Shown here: positions 34,901 through 45,371 of the stretch, piece after piece
Layout: every line of letters starts with the position of its first letter
Numbering within the stretch: position 1 is the stretch's first letter
From: Prosapia bicincta
Lineage: Eukaryota; Arthropoda; Insecta; Hemiptera; Cercopidae
DNA: 64,000 bases
Direction: 5' to 3'
NCBI GenBank assembly: GCA_036971475.1
Contig: JBAIZL010000003.1
Coordinates: forward strand, 103,363,733 to 103,427,732
The notes under the pieces: model-generated
Seen by the model: only the letters and a program-made list of their open reading frames with translations
Told to the model about the DNA's origin: nothing
Database searches by the model: none
Made by a program: the position numbers and the translations under genes

Positions 34901-37900
34901 TACCTCAAGGAGCGACCCTGCATACACGAGCCATGATTCTTTGCGCTTTCTCTCTACCCTGGTGTGAAAGGAACTGAGAGTAGATCTACCTCAAGGAGCG
35001 ACTCTGCATACACGAACCGTGATTCTTTTCTCTTTCTCTCTACCCTGGTGTGAAAGGAACTGAAAGTATATCTACCTCAAGGAGCGACCCTGCATACACG
35101 AGCCATGATTCATTGCTCTTTCTCTCTACCCTGGTGTGAAAGGAACTGAGAGTATATCTACCTCAAGGAGCTACCCTGCATACACGAACCGTGATTCTTT
35201 GCTCCTTCTCTCTACCCTGGTGTGAAAGGAACTGAGAGTATATCTACCTCAAGGAGCGACCCTGCATACACGAGCCATGATTCATTGCTCTTTCTCTCTA
35301 CCCTGGTGTGAAATTAACTAAGAGTAGATCTACCTCAAGGAGCGACCCTGCATACACGAGCCATGATTCTTTGCTCTTTCTCTCTACCCTGGTGTGAAAG
35401 GAACTGAGAGTAGATCTACCTCAAGGAGCGACCCTGCATACACGAACCATGATTCTTTGCTCTTGCACTCTACCCTGGTGTGAAAGGAACTGAAGGTATA
35501 TCTACCTCAAGGAGCGACCCTGCATACACAAACCATGATTCTTTGCTCCGTCTCTCTACCCTGGTGTGAAAGGAACTGAGAGTATATCTACCTCAAGGAG
35601 CGACCCTGCATACACGAGCCATGATTCATTGCTCTTTCTCTCTACCCTGGTGTGAAATTAACTAAGAGTAGATCTACCTCAAGGAGCGACCCTGCATACA
35701 CGAGCCATGATTCTTTGCTCTTTCTCTCTACCCTGGTGTGAAAGGAACTGAGAGTAGATCTACCTCAAGGAGCGACCCTGCATACACGAACCATGATTCT
35801 TTGCTCTTGCACTCTACCCTGGTGTGAAAGGAACTGAAGGTATATCTACCTCAAGGAGCGACCCTGCATACACAAACCATGATTCTTTGCTCCGTCTCTC
35901 TACCCTGGTGTGAAAGGAACTGAGAGTATATCTACCTCAAGGAGCGACCCTGCATACACGAGCCATGATTCTTTGCTCTTGCACTCTACCCTGGTGTGAA
36001 AGGAACTGAAGGTATATCTACCTCAAGGAGCGACCCTGCATACACAAACCATGATTCTTTGCTCCGTCTCTCTACCCTGGTGTGAAAGGAACTGAGAGTA
36101 TATCTACCTCAAGGAGCGACCCTGCATACACGAGCCATGATTCTTTGCTCTTGCACTCTACCCTGGTGTGAAAGGAACTGAAGGTATATCTACCTCAAGG
36201 AGCGACCCTGCATACACAAACCATGATTCTTTGCTCCGTCTCTCTACCCTGGTGTGAAAGGAACTGAGAGTATATCTACCTCAAGGAGCGACCCTGCATA
36301 CACGAGCCATGATTCTTTGCTCTTTCTCTCTACCCTGGTGTGAAAGGAACTGAGAGTAGATCTACCTCAAGGAGCGACCCTGCATACACGAACCATGATT
36401 CTTTGCTCTTGCACTCTACCCTGGTCTGAAAGGAACTGAAGGTATATCTACCTCAAGGAGCGACCCTGCATACACAAACCATGATTCTTTGCTCCGTCTC
36501 TCTACCCTGGTGTGAAAGGAACTGAGAGTATATCTACCTCAAGGAGCGACCCTGCATACACGAGCCATGATTCATTGCTCTTTCTCTCTACCCTGGTGTG
36601 AAATTAACTAAGAGTAGATCTACCTCAAGGAGCGACCCTGCATACACGAGCCATGATTCTTTGCTCTTTCTCTCTACCCTGGTGTGAAAGGAACTGAGAG
36701 TAGATCTACCTCAAGGAGCGACCCTGCATACACGAACCATGATTCTTTGCTCTTGCACTCTACCCTGGTCTGAAAGGAACTGAAGGTATATCTACCTCAA
36801 GGAGCGACCCTGCATACACGAACCATGATTCTTTGCTCCTTCTCTCTACCCTGGTGTGAAAGGAACTGATAGTAGATCTACCTCAAGGAGCGACCCTGCA
36901 TACACGAACCGTGATTCTTTTCTCTTTCTCTCTACCCTGGTGTGAAAGGAACTGAGAGTAGATCTACCTCAAGGAGCGACCCTGCATACACGAACCGTGA
37001 TTCTTTTCTCTTTCTCTCTACCCTGGTGTGAAAGGAACTGAAAGTATATCTACCTCAAGGAGCGACCCTGCATACACGAACCGTGATTCTTTTCTCTTTC
37101 TCTCTACCCTGGTGTGAAAGGAACTGAGAGTATATCTACCTCAAGGAGCGAAACTGTATACACGAGCCATGATTCTTTGCTCCTTCTCTCTACCCTGGTG
37201 TGAAAGGAACTAAGAGTAGATCTACCTCAAGGAGCGACCCTGCATACACGAGCCATGATTCTTTGCGCTTTCTCTCTACCCTGGTGTGAAAGGAACTGAG
37301 CGTACATCTACCTCAAGGAGCGACTCTGCATACACGAACCGTGATTCTTTTCTCTTTCTCTCTACCCTGGTGTGAAAGGAACTGAGAGTAGATCTACCTC
37401 AAGGAGCGACCCTGCATATACGAACCATGATTCTTTGCTCCTTCTCTCCACCCTGGTGTGAAAGGAACTGAGAGTAGATCTACCTCAAGGAGCGACCCTG
37501 CATACACGAACCATGATTCTTTGCTCCGTCTCTCTACCCTGGTGTGAAAGGAACTGAGAGTAGATCTACCTCAAGGAGCGACCCTGCATACACGAACCGT
37601 GATTCTTTTCTCTTTCTCTCTACCCTGGTGTGAAAGGAACTGAGAGTATATCTACCTCAAGGAGCGAAACTGTATACACGAGCCATGATTCTTTGCTCCT
37701 TCTCTCTACCTTGGTGTGAAAGGAACTGAGAGTATATCTACCTCAAGGAGCGACCCTGTATACACGAGCCATGATTCTTTTCTCTTTCTCTCTACCCTGG
37801 AGTGAAAGGAACTAAGAGTAGATCTACCTCAAGGAGCGACCCTGCATATACGAACCATGATTCTTTGCTCCTTCTCTCTACCCTGGTGTGAAAGGAACTG

Positions 37901-38213
37901 AGAGTAGATCTACCTCAAGGAGCGACCCTGCATACACGAACCGTGATTCATTTCTCTTTCTCTCTACCCTGGTATGAAAGGAACTGAAAGTATATCTACC
38001 TCAAGGAGCGACCCTGCATACACGAACCATGATTCTTTGCTCCGTCTCTCTACCTTGGTGTGAAAGGAACTGAGAGTATATCTACCTCAAGGAGCGACCC
38101 TGTATACACGAGCCATGATTCTTTTCTCTTTCTCTCTACCCTGGAGTGAAAGGAACTAAGAGTAGATCTACCTCAAGGAGCGACCCTGCATACACGAGCC
38201 ATGATTTTTTCTC
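28912..38213. repeat. 86-bp satellite array (about 108 units)
   Basis: The largest uninterrupted array here. ACCCTGGTGTGAAAGGAACT recurs every 86 bp (28935, 29021, 29107). Each unit joins a pyrimidine tract (CTTTCTCTCTACC) to AGATCTACCTCAAGGAGCGA and CCCTGCATACACGA. Variant sites include GAGCCATG / GAACCATG / GAACCGTG and AGTAGATC / AGTATATC. A block with rare variants (CAAGGGGTGA, ACCTTTGGTGTG, GAGCGTACATC, CCTTTAGTAAAAG) occurs twice exactly 2,236 bp (26 units) apart, covering roughly 31.3-35.8 kb. At 35.8-36.3 kb a 172-bp dimer is repeated about three times. Confidence 0.97.
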
Positions 38214-38874
38214 TTACGTGGTAGTTTTTTGTAAAACTAAGGAAGTTAGCAAACGTGACTATTTTCGCCTTCGAAGGTTAGGAAAAGGTTATCAAAATAG
38301 GTGGAATAAAGACACGATTTAATACTCTCCCGGGTACAGAATATTGTGACGTGGCACTTCGTCCACCGGTGCAACGTAACTGTATTGAACCTCATTTGCT
38401 GGTGCTACTGTAACGCGAGGTGTAGTTGCATGGCGACTCTCGTGGTCCAACTTTAAACATAAATGTGGATAGGTTTTTAACAATGGGAGATTGCAACCAA
38501 ATATTTTGTTGTAAATTAGGGGAAGGTGTAAAAAAGCATCTGTGTCTATACAATTACAGTTTACCGAATTATTCGAATAACATATTAATTATTATTTTAG
38601 TAGTGAGAAGTCTTCCCTTCCATTGAGATACATCTATTTCTGACTATCGGACGACGTTTTTGGGCCAGCTCGTTGAACAGTTTCCTAGACATTCTATAAA
38701 ACCTTTTGAACTTTGCTTCTCTCTTGCATGTTCTTGTGATACAACAAAAGCTGAATTTCATTGACTTGTTTTAACAAAGGGATGAACTCAAAACCTATGT
38801 TTACTTTTTTTGAAGCCTCTGTAGTTACCAGTACGCAACAACGACACCAATAGGATGCGCACGGCTCCCCAGTG
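38214..38874. other. Unique spacer
   Basis: Unique DNA between the 86-bp array and a small hAT-like element. The 66-codon frame at 38426-38626 is not recognisable. Nothing else supported. Confidence 0.5.
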
Positions 38875-38882
38875 CTGTCTTG

Positions 38883-39150
38883 TAAGGTTGGGAAGCGTTA
38901 TATCGAAATATAGATATATCGGAGATGGATTGGCGATATTTTTCACCGATATTGTCATATCCTATATATCGGGAACATCGATATTACGATGCCATATATT
39001 AACACTTGAAATATAAACTAAAAATTATTTTTTGCCTGTATCTTGATGTTAAACTATTTAAAAATTACAGGACACAGGCGGTTTAATTTCGGGATTTTGT
39101 ACTGATATATCGATAGGTTTTAAGGACAATATCGCGATATCCCAACCCTA
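38883..39150. mobile_element. hAT-like MITE rich in TATCGATA, 268 bp
   Basis: Both sides carry CTGTCTTG (38875-38882 and 39151-39158), an exact 8-bp target duplication. The left end is TAAGGTTGGGAAGCG and the right end on the opposite strand is TAGGGTTGGGATATCG, so the first ten bases differ at one position. The interior contains many overlapping TATCG/CGATA words (for example ATATATCGGAG, TATATCGGGAAC, ATATCGATAGG), able to fold back. No coding frame. Duplication length indicates hAT; family unknown. Confidence 0.8.
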
Positions 39151-39172
39151 CTGTCTTGATTGTATGTTGTAA

Positions 39173-40198
39173 GTACGTTGGACCAATGGGCGAGGCGCAA
39201 GCAACGCAACTGTATCAACTGTCCTAGACGAGTTGGGTTGCAGTCGCATTGCAGTACGTTGGACCAATGGGCGAGGCGCAAGCAACGCAACTGTATCAAC
39301 TGTCCTAGACGAGTTGGGTTGCAGTCGCATTGCAGTACGTTGGACCAATGGGCGAGGCGCAAGCAACGCAACTGTATCAACTGTCCTAGACGAGTTGGGT
39401 TGCAGTCGCATTGCAGTACGTTGGACCAATGGGCGAGGCGCAAGCAACGCAACTGTATCAACTGTCCTAGACGAGTTGGGTTGCAGTCGCATTGCAGTAC
39501 GTTGGACCAATGGGCGAGGCGCAAGCAACGCAACTGTCCTAGACGAGTTGGGTTGCAGTCGCATTGCAGTACGTTGGACCAATGGGCGAGGCGCAAGCAA
39601 CGCAACTGTATCAACTGTCCAAGACGAGTTGGGTTGCAGTCGCATTGCAGTACGTTGGACCAATGGGCGAGGCGCAAGCAACGCAACTGTATCAACTGTC
39701 CAAGACGAGTTGGGTTGCAGTCGCATTGCAGTACGTTGGACCAATGGGCGAGGCGCAAGCAACGCAACTGTATCAACTGTTCTAGACGAGTTGGGTTGCA
39801 GTCGCATTGCAGTGCGTTGGACCAATGGGCGAGGCGCAAGCAACGCAACTGTATCAACTGTCCTAGACGAGTTGGGTTGCAGTCGCATTGCAATACGTTG
39901 GACCAATGGGCGAGGCGCAAGCAACGCAACTGTCCTAGACGAGTTGGGTTGCAGTCGCATTGCAGTACGTTGGACCAATGGGCGAGGCGGAAGCAACGCA
40001 ACTGTATCAACTGTCCTAGACGAGTTGGGTTGCAGTCGCATTGCAGTACGTTGGACCAATGGGCGAGGCGCAAGCAACGCAACTGTATCAACTGTTCTAG
40101 ACGAGTTGGGTTGCAGTCGCATTGCAGTACGTTGGACGAATGGGCGAGGCGCAAGCAACGCAACTGTCCTAGACGAGTTGGGTTGCAGTCGCATTGAA
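39173..40198. repeat. 81/72-bp tandem array (13 units)
   Basis: GTACGTTGGACCAATGGGCG recurs every 81 bp (39173, 39254, 39335, 39416). Three units (5th, 10th and 13th) lack 9 bp (TATCAACTG) and measure 72 bp. Both lengths are multiples of three and the unit is stop-free in several frames, so about 1 kb stays open in two frames of each strand; I do not call these genes. The unit is GC-richer than its surroundings and each contains CCAAT followed by GGGCGAGGCG. The array starts 14 bp after the hAT-like element's target duplication. Confidence 0.96.
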
Positions 40199-40712
40199 GG
40201 GCCTTAGTCTCATATCACAGTCTAATGATTACGCGTCCTTGCAAGAAGAATAAAGAAGGGCAGCCTTAGAACTAAGAAGAATCATTGATCCTCTATTACT
40301 AGGATAAGGGAAATTATGGGATTGCGCTGGCAATGTTGCTTACCTGAACAGTAGACCTCTCAATCAGAAGAAGAGGTGTGTCGTCGGGTTGAGGAGGCGT
40401 TTTAAAACGCTACCTCTTTTTAAATAAAAATAATATGCTTAGGCCTACACATTTTCTTTTCCTTCTTTTGCACCGTAAAATAAAACATGATAGTTATTAA
40501 ACTACTGAGCACGGTATGTTATAGTTAGAACTACTTGTTGCAAACGATTATATCTTGTCAAACAAAATCACATCATAGGAAGGTTGTATGTTTTGGACTG
40601 TTATCGTATGAGACACGCCCACTGCCACAGCTAATGATACGGCAGAGGTCAAACATACCGAAACTTATTGCAAGAATTTTGCAAACGTTTAGTAATTGAT
40701 ACTAATCGTCGT
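40199..40712. other. Unique spacer
   Basis: Unique AT-rich DNA, probably intronic to the gene whose exons start at 42068. No feature supported. Confidence 0.5.
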
Positions 40713-41824
40713 ACGAGCCAAAAACAGTATTTTTAAATGTTTATAGTAACAGATACAGTAGTTTCAGAAGCTTAAAGCTCGTAAATATGAGCCAAAAACA
40801 GTATTTTTAAATGTTTATAGTAACAGATACAGTAGTTTCAGAAGCTTAAAGCTCGTAAATATGAGCCAAAAACAGTATTTTTAAATGTTTATAGTAACAG
40901 ATACAGTAGTTTCAGAAGCTTAAAGCTCGTAAATATGAGCCAAAAACAGTATTTTTAAATGTTTATAGTAACAGATACAGTAGTTTCAGAAGCTTAAAGC
41001 TCGTAAATATGAGCCAAAAACAGTATTTTTAAATGTTTATAGTAACAGATACAGTAGTTTCAGAAGCTTAAAGCTCGTAAATATGAGCCAAAAACAGTAT
41101 TTTTAAATGTTTATAGTAACAGATACAGTAGTTTCAGAAGCTTAAAGCTCGTAAATATGAGCCAAAAACAGTATTTTTAAATGTTTATAGTAACAGATAC
41201 AGTAGTTTCAGAAGCTTAAAGCTCGTAAATATGAGCCAAAAACAGTATTTTTAAATGTTTATAGTAACAGATACAGTAGTTTCAGAAGCTTAAAGCTCGT
41301 AAATATGAGCCAAAAACAGTATTTTTAAATGTTTATAGTAACAGATACAGTAGTTTCAGAAGCTTAAAGCTCGTAAATATGAGCCAAAAACAGTATTTTT
41401 AAATGTTTATAGTAACAGATACAGTAGTTTCAGAAGCTTAAAGCTCGTAAATATGAGCCAAAAACAGTATTTTTAAATGTTTATAGTAACAGATACAGTA
41501 GTTTCAGAAGCTTAAAGCTCGTAAATATGAGCCAAAAACAGTATTTTTAAATGTTTATAGTAACAGATACAGTAGTTTCAGAAGCTTAAAGCTCGTAAAT
41601 ATGAGCCAAAAACAGTATTTTTAAATGTTTATAGTAACAGATGCAGTAGTTTCAGAAGCTTAAAGCTCGTAAATATGAGCCAAAAACAGTATTTTTAAAT
41701 GTTTATAGTAACAGATACAGTAGTTTCAGAAGCTTAAAGCTCGTAAATATGAGCCAAAAACAGTATTTTTAAATGTTTATAGTAACAGATACAGTAGTTT
41801 CAGAAGCTTAAAGCTCGTAAATAT
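40713..41824. repeat. 74-bp array, nearly invariant (15 units)
   Basis: GAGCCAAAAACAG recurs every 74 bp (40715, 40789, 40863). Apart from the first copy's left edge, I found one difference in 15 units (AGATGCAG instead of AGATACAG near 41641). Each unit contains CAGAAGCTTAAAGCTCG. It is unrelated to the 74-bp array at 3874-5220. Such uniformity means very recent expansion, strong homogenisation or an assembly effect. It ends about 240 bp before a DOT1L exon. Confidence 0.97.
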
Positions 41825-42067
41825 CTCGGTAATTCGTGTTAGTTGTTATACAGTCTGCGTCGTTTTCATTTAGAACAGTTTTACTATGGTTTAATAGCTT
41901 TTAACAGTTCCACTTTTTGCACAATAGACTGAGGAACTCGTCGCACGTGCGTGCGCGTGAGTGTGTGTGTGAGAGAGAAAGAGAGCATGCAAGAGTGTTT
42001 AGTTATATCTTGCTAAATACTCATTTCCAAGTAATACAAATATTTGTAATATAATATTTTTTTCCAG
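41825..42067 (+). other. Intron end upstream of the DOT1L exon
   Basis: Unique sequence with a short GTGTGTGTGTGAGAGAGAAA microsatellite near 41957-41985. It finishes with an AT-rich stretch, ATATTTTTTTCCAG, a good splice acceptor at 42067. GCTAAATAC about 55 bp upstream could be the branch region. Confidence 0.65.
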
Positions 42068-42142
42068 ATGGGTGTGCGAAGACTTCCCGGAGCTAAAACT
42101 GCCCTTAGAAAATAATATTCTCAGCGATTATGATACAAAAAG
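42068..42142 (+). CDS. DOT1L: DOT1L (grappa) coding exon, N-terminal region
   Basis: A 75-nt internal exon of histone-lysine N-methyltransferase DOT1L, the nuclear enzyme that methylates histone H3 Lys79 using S-adenosylmethionine. It is bounded by TTTTTTCCAG and AAAG|GTAAGT. In phase (one base from the previous exon, two left for the next) it encodes WVCEDFPELKLPLENNILSD followed by YDTK. I know the human protein has [20 protein letters not shown] then DYDTKSFES at residues about 43-70, so the match is extensive. The incoming base A completes the Arg codon expected before Trp. The segment is the helical N-terminal part of the enzyme, before the SAM-binding core. The previous exon was not found and probably lies left of the window. 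Confidence 0.88.
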
Positions 42143-42610
42143 GTAAGTGTTAGTATTAAAAACGTTCTTAAATATTAACTTTTTTTAACTCAGGCAAAAT
42201 TACTACACAAGTTGACCAGCTTACTATGTTTGAGATCAAGGCTTTTAAACTTCCTGTATAAAGGTTAGAAAAAAATTCAGAGGTGGATCTCTTTATAGTA
42301 GAAGCAACAAGTTGAATTAAATTGAATTAGTAATATAATTCTATGAACTCCCCCCTCTATACAATGGCTTTTGTTCAAAAACCTGACCCTAGTCTTGCGC
42401 CAGCTGCCCCAACCAAACCTTCAGTAAAGCGTCAAGATTTTAGTGCTACCATATCTTCAGACGCACTTTTATTTTCCACATAAAAAAATTAAATTTCATT
42501 TTCAAAGTATATTTAACGTTTTAATTCACAATCAATCCAACCGTAGCTTGGAAGAGGGTGCTTTAAATAAAATTATCTTTACCTCTTGATAATCCCAGCT
42601 GTAACAATCA

Positions 42611-43735
42611 GGGACACAGTGAAGCTAAGGTATCTAAGATCCTAACTCAGATTCACTAGTAACTGGTGGTACGAGTCGGGTCAGATGAATATTAGAGACA
42701 CAGTGAAGCTAAGTCTAGGATCCAACTCAGATTCACTAGCGACTGGTAATACCAGGTTTATTGGAGCCGAGTCGGAGGAATATTGGAGACACGGTGAAGC
42801 TAAGATATTCTAGGATCCAACTCGGATTCACTAGCCACTGGTGGTACCAGGTTTATTGGAGCCGGGTCGGAGGAATATTAGAGACACAGTGAAGCTAAGG
42901 TATTTTAGGATTCAACTCGGATTCACTAGCGACTGGTGGTACCAGGTTTATTGGAGCCGGGTCAGATGAATATTAGAGACACAGTGAAGCTAAGGTATTC
43001 TAGGATCCAACTCAGATTCACTAGCGACTGGTAATACCAGGTTTATTGAAGCCGAGTCGGAGGAATATTGGAGACACGGTGAAGCTAAGTCTAGGATCCA
43101 ACTCAGATTCACTAGCGACTGGTAATACCAGGTTTATTGGAGCCGAGTCGGAGGAATATTGGAGACACGGTGAAGCTAAGATATTCTAGGATCCAACTCG
43201 GATTCACTAGCCACTGGTGGTACCAGGTTTATTGGAGCCGGGTCGGAGGAATATTAGAGACACAGTGAAGCTAAGGTATTTTAGGATTCAACTCGGATTC
43301 ACTAGCGACTGGTGGTACCAGGTTTATTGGAGCCGGGTCAGATGAATATTAGAGACACAGTGAAGCTAAGGTATTCTAGGATCCAACTCAGATTCACTAG
43401 CGACTGGTAATACCAGGTTTATTGGAGCCGAGTCGGAGGAATATTGGAGACACAGTGAAGCTAAGGTATTCTAGGATCCAACTCAGGTTCACTAGCGACT
43501 GGTAATACCAGGTTTATTGAAGCCGAGTCGGAGGAATATTGGAGACACGGTGAAGCTAAGATATTCTAGGATCCAACTCGGATTCACTAGCGACTGGTGG
43601 TACCAGGTTTATTGGAGCCGGGTCGGAGGAATATTAGAGACACAGTGAAGCTAAGGTATTCTAGGATCCTAACTCAGATTTACTAGCGACTGGTGGTACC
43701 AGGTTTATTGGAGCAGGGTCTGAGAAATATTAGAG
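42611..43735. repeat. ~95-bp tandem array inside the DOT1L intron
   Basis: About twelve copies with GACACAGTGAAGCTAAGGTA at spacings of 84, 91, 95 and 95 bp; shorter units lack TATTC. Shared parts are GGATCCAACTCAGATTCACT, ACTGGTAATACCAGGTTTAT and GAGCCGGGTCGGAGGAATAT. ACTGGTAATACCAG is itself a near-palindrome. A run of units is repeated as a group: the order of variants at 42660-42960 recurs at about 43080-43340. Confidence 0.93.
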
Positions 43736-43764
43736 CTAGACAACACGTGATTATATATTTTACT

Positions 43765-44870
43765 AAACACTTGTAAATATTTACAAACTTGCCTATAGTT
43801 GCACTTACTTATATTTGTTGAGGACGGCCGTTTAGGGAGATTTGTCCCATAATCCCAATAATTTTCCCCATAATCCATCCAGATTTCAAATGACCAGGTT
43901 TTCTTGACCCTGCTTTACATTAAAGTCACTGAGTTTTTATAAACGAAATATTCAAATTAAATGAAATCTATTGTAACAATTTCTGTCTTGTAGTGAGTAT
44001 AGTGGGAATAAACTAAAATAATATACATATTTGTTGCTTCCATCTTCACGTGAGCTATTAGTTTTCACTAAAACACTTGTAAATATTTACAAACTTGCTT
44101 ATAGTAGAACTTACAAGTACGTGTAAGTATAGCACTTACTTATATTTGTTGAGGACGGCCGTTTCGGGAGATGTGTCCTATTGTCAACTCAGACCATAAC
44201 TGATCTCAACGTAGGTTAGCGTATTAGGGTGGGGGTGGGATATTATGGTAGTGTGGGTGTATTTTGTGATTATTAGGAGTTGAGATGTCAAAAAGTGTGT
44301 GTGAGTGTAATGTAATTGTGTATTGAGTATGTGTGTAGGGTGTAGTTTGAAGTGTCTGTATATTTCGTATTGTTCTGTTGTGTAGAGTTGGTTATTTCTG
44401 TGTTGTTTATGAAGAATTTGTAGGTTAGATGTTATGTCTATGTAGTCATGTTTTGTGGAGTTGAAATGATCGGCGAAGTTTGATTGTTTTTTAGTGCTTT
44501 TATATGTTCTTGGTACGTGTGTAGAAGGGTTTCCTTGTCTGGCCTATTTAAAAACTGGCCTATTAAAAGTGTAAGTTCTAATATAAGCAAGTTTGTAAAT
44601 ATTTACAAGTGTTTTAGTGAAAACTAATAGCTCACGTGAAGATGGAAGCAACAAATATGTATATTATTTTAGTTTATTCCCACTATACTCACTGCAAGAC
44701 AGAAATTGTTACAATAGATTTCATTTAATTTGAATATTTCGTTTATAAAAACTCAGTGACTTTAGTGTAAAGCAGGGTCAGTATATGGCTAGAAAACCTG
44801 GTCACTTGAAATCTGGATGGATTATGGGGAAAATTATTTAGCAAAATATTTTCCTAAAATGGGACGAAAT
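43765..44870 (-). mobile_element. Rearranged Penelope-like element with inverted and direct partial copies
   Basis: About 265 bp at 43850-44105 recurs inverted at 44577-44850 (for example AATTTTCCCCATAATCCATC against GATGGATTATGGGGAAAATT, and the shared AAAACACTTGTAAATATTTA). A second, direct duplication joins 43765-43848 and 44072-44170 (GAGGACGGCCGTTT followed by GGGAGAT). Between the inverted arms the minus strand encodes a broken GIY-YIG endonuclease. Penelope-like retroelements end in GIY-YIG and often carry flanking copies (pseudo-LTRs) in direct or inverted orientation, which fits. No reverse transcriptase part remains. The whole lies in the DOT1L intron, opposite to its transcription. 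Confidence 0.7.
44184..44547 (-). pseudogene. GIY-YIG endonuclease remnant of a Penelope-like element
   Basis: On the minus strand IGQTRKPFYTRTKN (from 44547) resembles the YIG half of the Penelope endonuclease with its following Arg. After frameshifts come EHIKALKNNQT and then an open stretch beginning FADHFNSTKHDYID, later LQILHKQHRNNQLYTTEQYE and IYRHFK, to a stop at 44184-44186. The order 'YIG.T...F..R..EHI..., FA.H....H, ..ILH......L...E..EI' is what I know from Penelope C-termini. At least two frame changes and an in-frame stop show it is dead. Reverse transcriptase is absent. Confidence 0.65.
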
Positions 44871-45307
44871 GTCTTTTTATTCGGATTTATGTACAATGTT
44901 TAATAGTGAGTAAACATTTTTTGGCAATGGCATTGACGGGAAGATTTATTTTACTAGAGCCGGGTGTCCGTATTGCACGAGATGAAGACGTTGCCATGTG
45001 TTGGAAGAGAATGAAGTTGAGTTAGGTCAGTTCACGCTACTCTGCACTTTGGCCAATGCACGACACAACGTATTCGATGTGAACTTATTTACATAAGCCC
45101 ATTAGTTGAAGAACCTTGATTAAGAACAGTAAATACCTCACTGCAGCCAGTACATTTTTATAAAGCACGCTTCAAGACTGCCTGTACATGCAGAGCGCAC
45201 ATACATGTTTTACACCATTTATTATGGGCAATTAATTAAAGTTATATACACATGTGAATAATATAACAGACATCTATAAACTAATTGGTTTGTTGTATTT
45301 GTTGCAG
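44871..45307 (+). other. DOT1L intron, right part
   Basis: Unique AT-rich intronic DNA ending in the acceptor TTTGTTGCAG at 45307. No further feature supported. Confidence 0.55.
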
Positions 45308-45371
45308 CTATGAAAGTATGAAGTTGTTATGTGATCGTTTTAACAGAGCAATAGATAGCATGGTTCAGATG
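45308..45371 (+). CDS. DOT1L: DOT1L (grappa) coding exon, next exon
   Basis: A 64-nt exon preceded by TTTGTTGCAG and followed by GTAAGTAACT. Its first base completes the Ser codon begun by the AG at the end of the exon at 42142; the remaining 21 codons read YESMKLLCDRFNRAIDSMVQ plus M. Human DOT1L has [20 protein letters not shown] at the same place. Matching phase across the 3,165-bp intron and continuity of the protein make this pair firm. The exon ends at phase 0; the following exon, expected to begin near Trp-Lys-Gly, was not found before the right edge, so the next intron exceeds 18.6 kb. Splicing and expression are inferred only. Confidence 0.9.

Noticed and set aside
39120..40207. Four overlapping frames of 324-348 codons on both strands
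   Set aside because: All result from the 81/72-bp period; mutually exclusive frames with the same repeats and no start context or domain.
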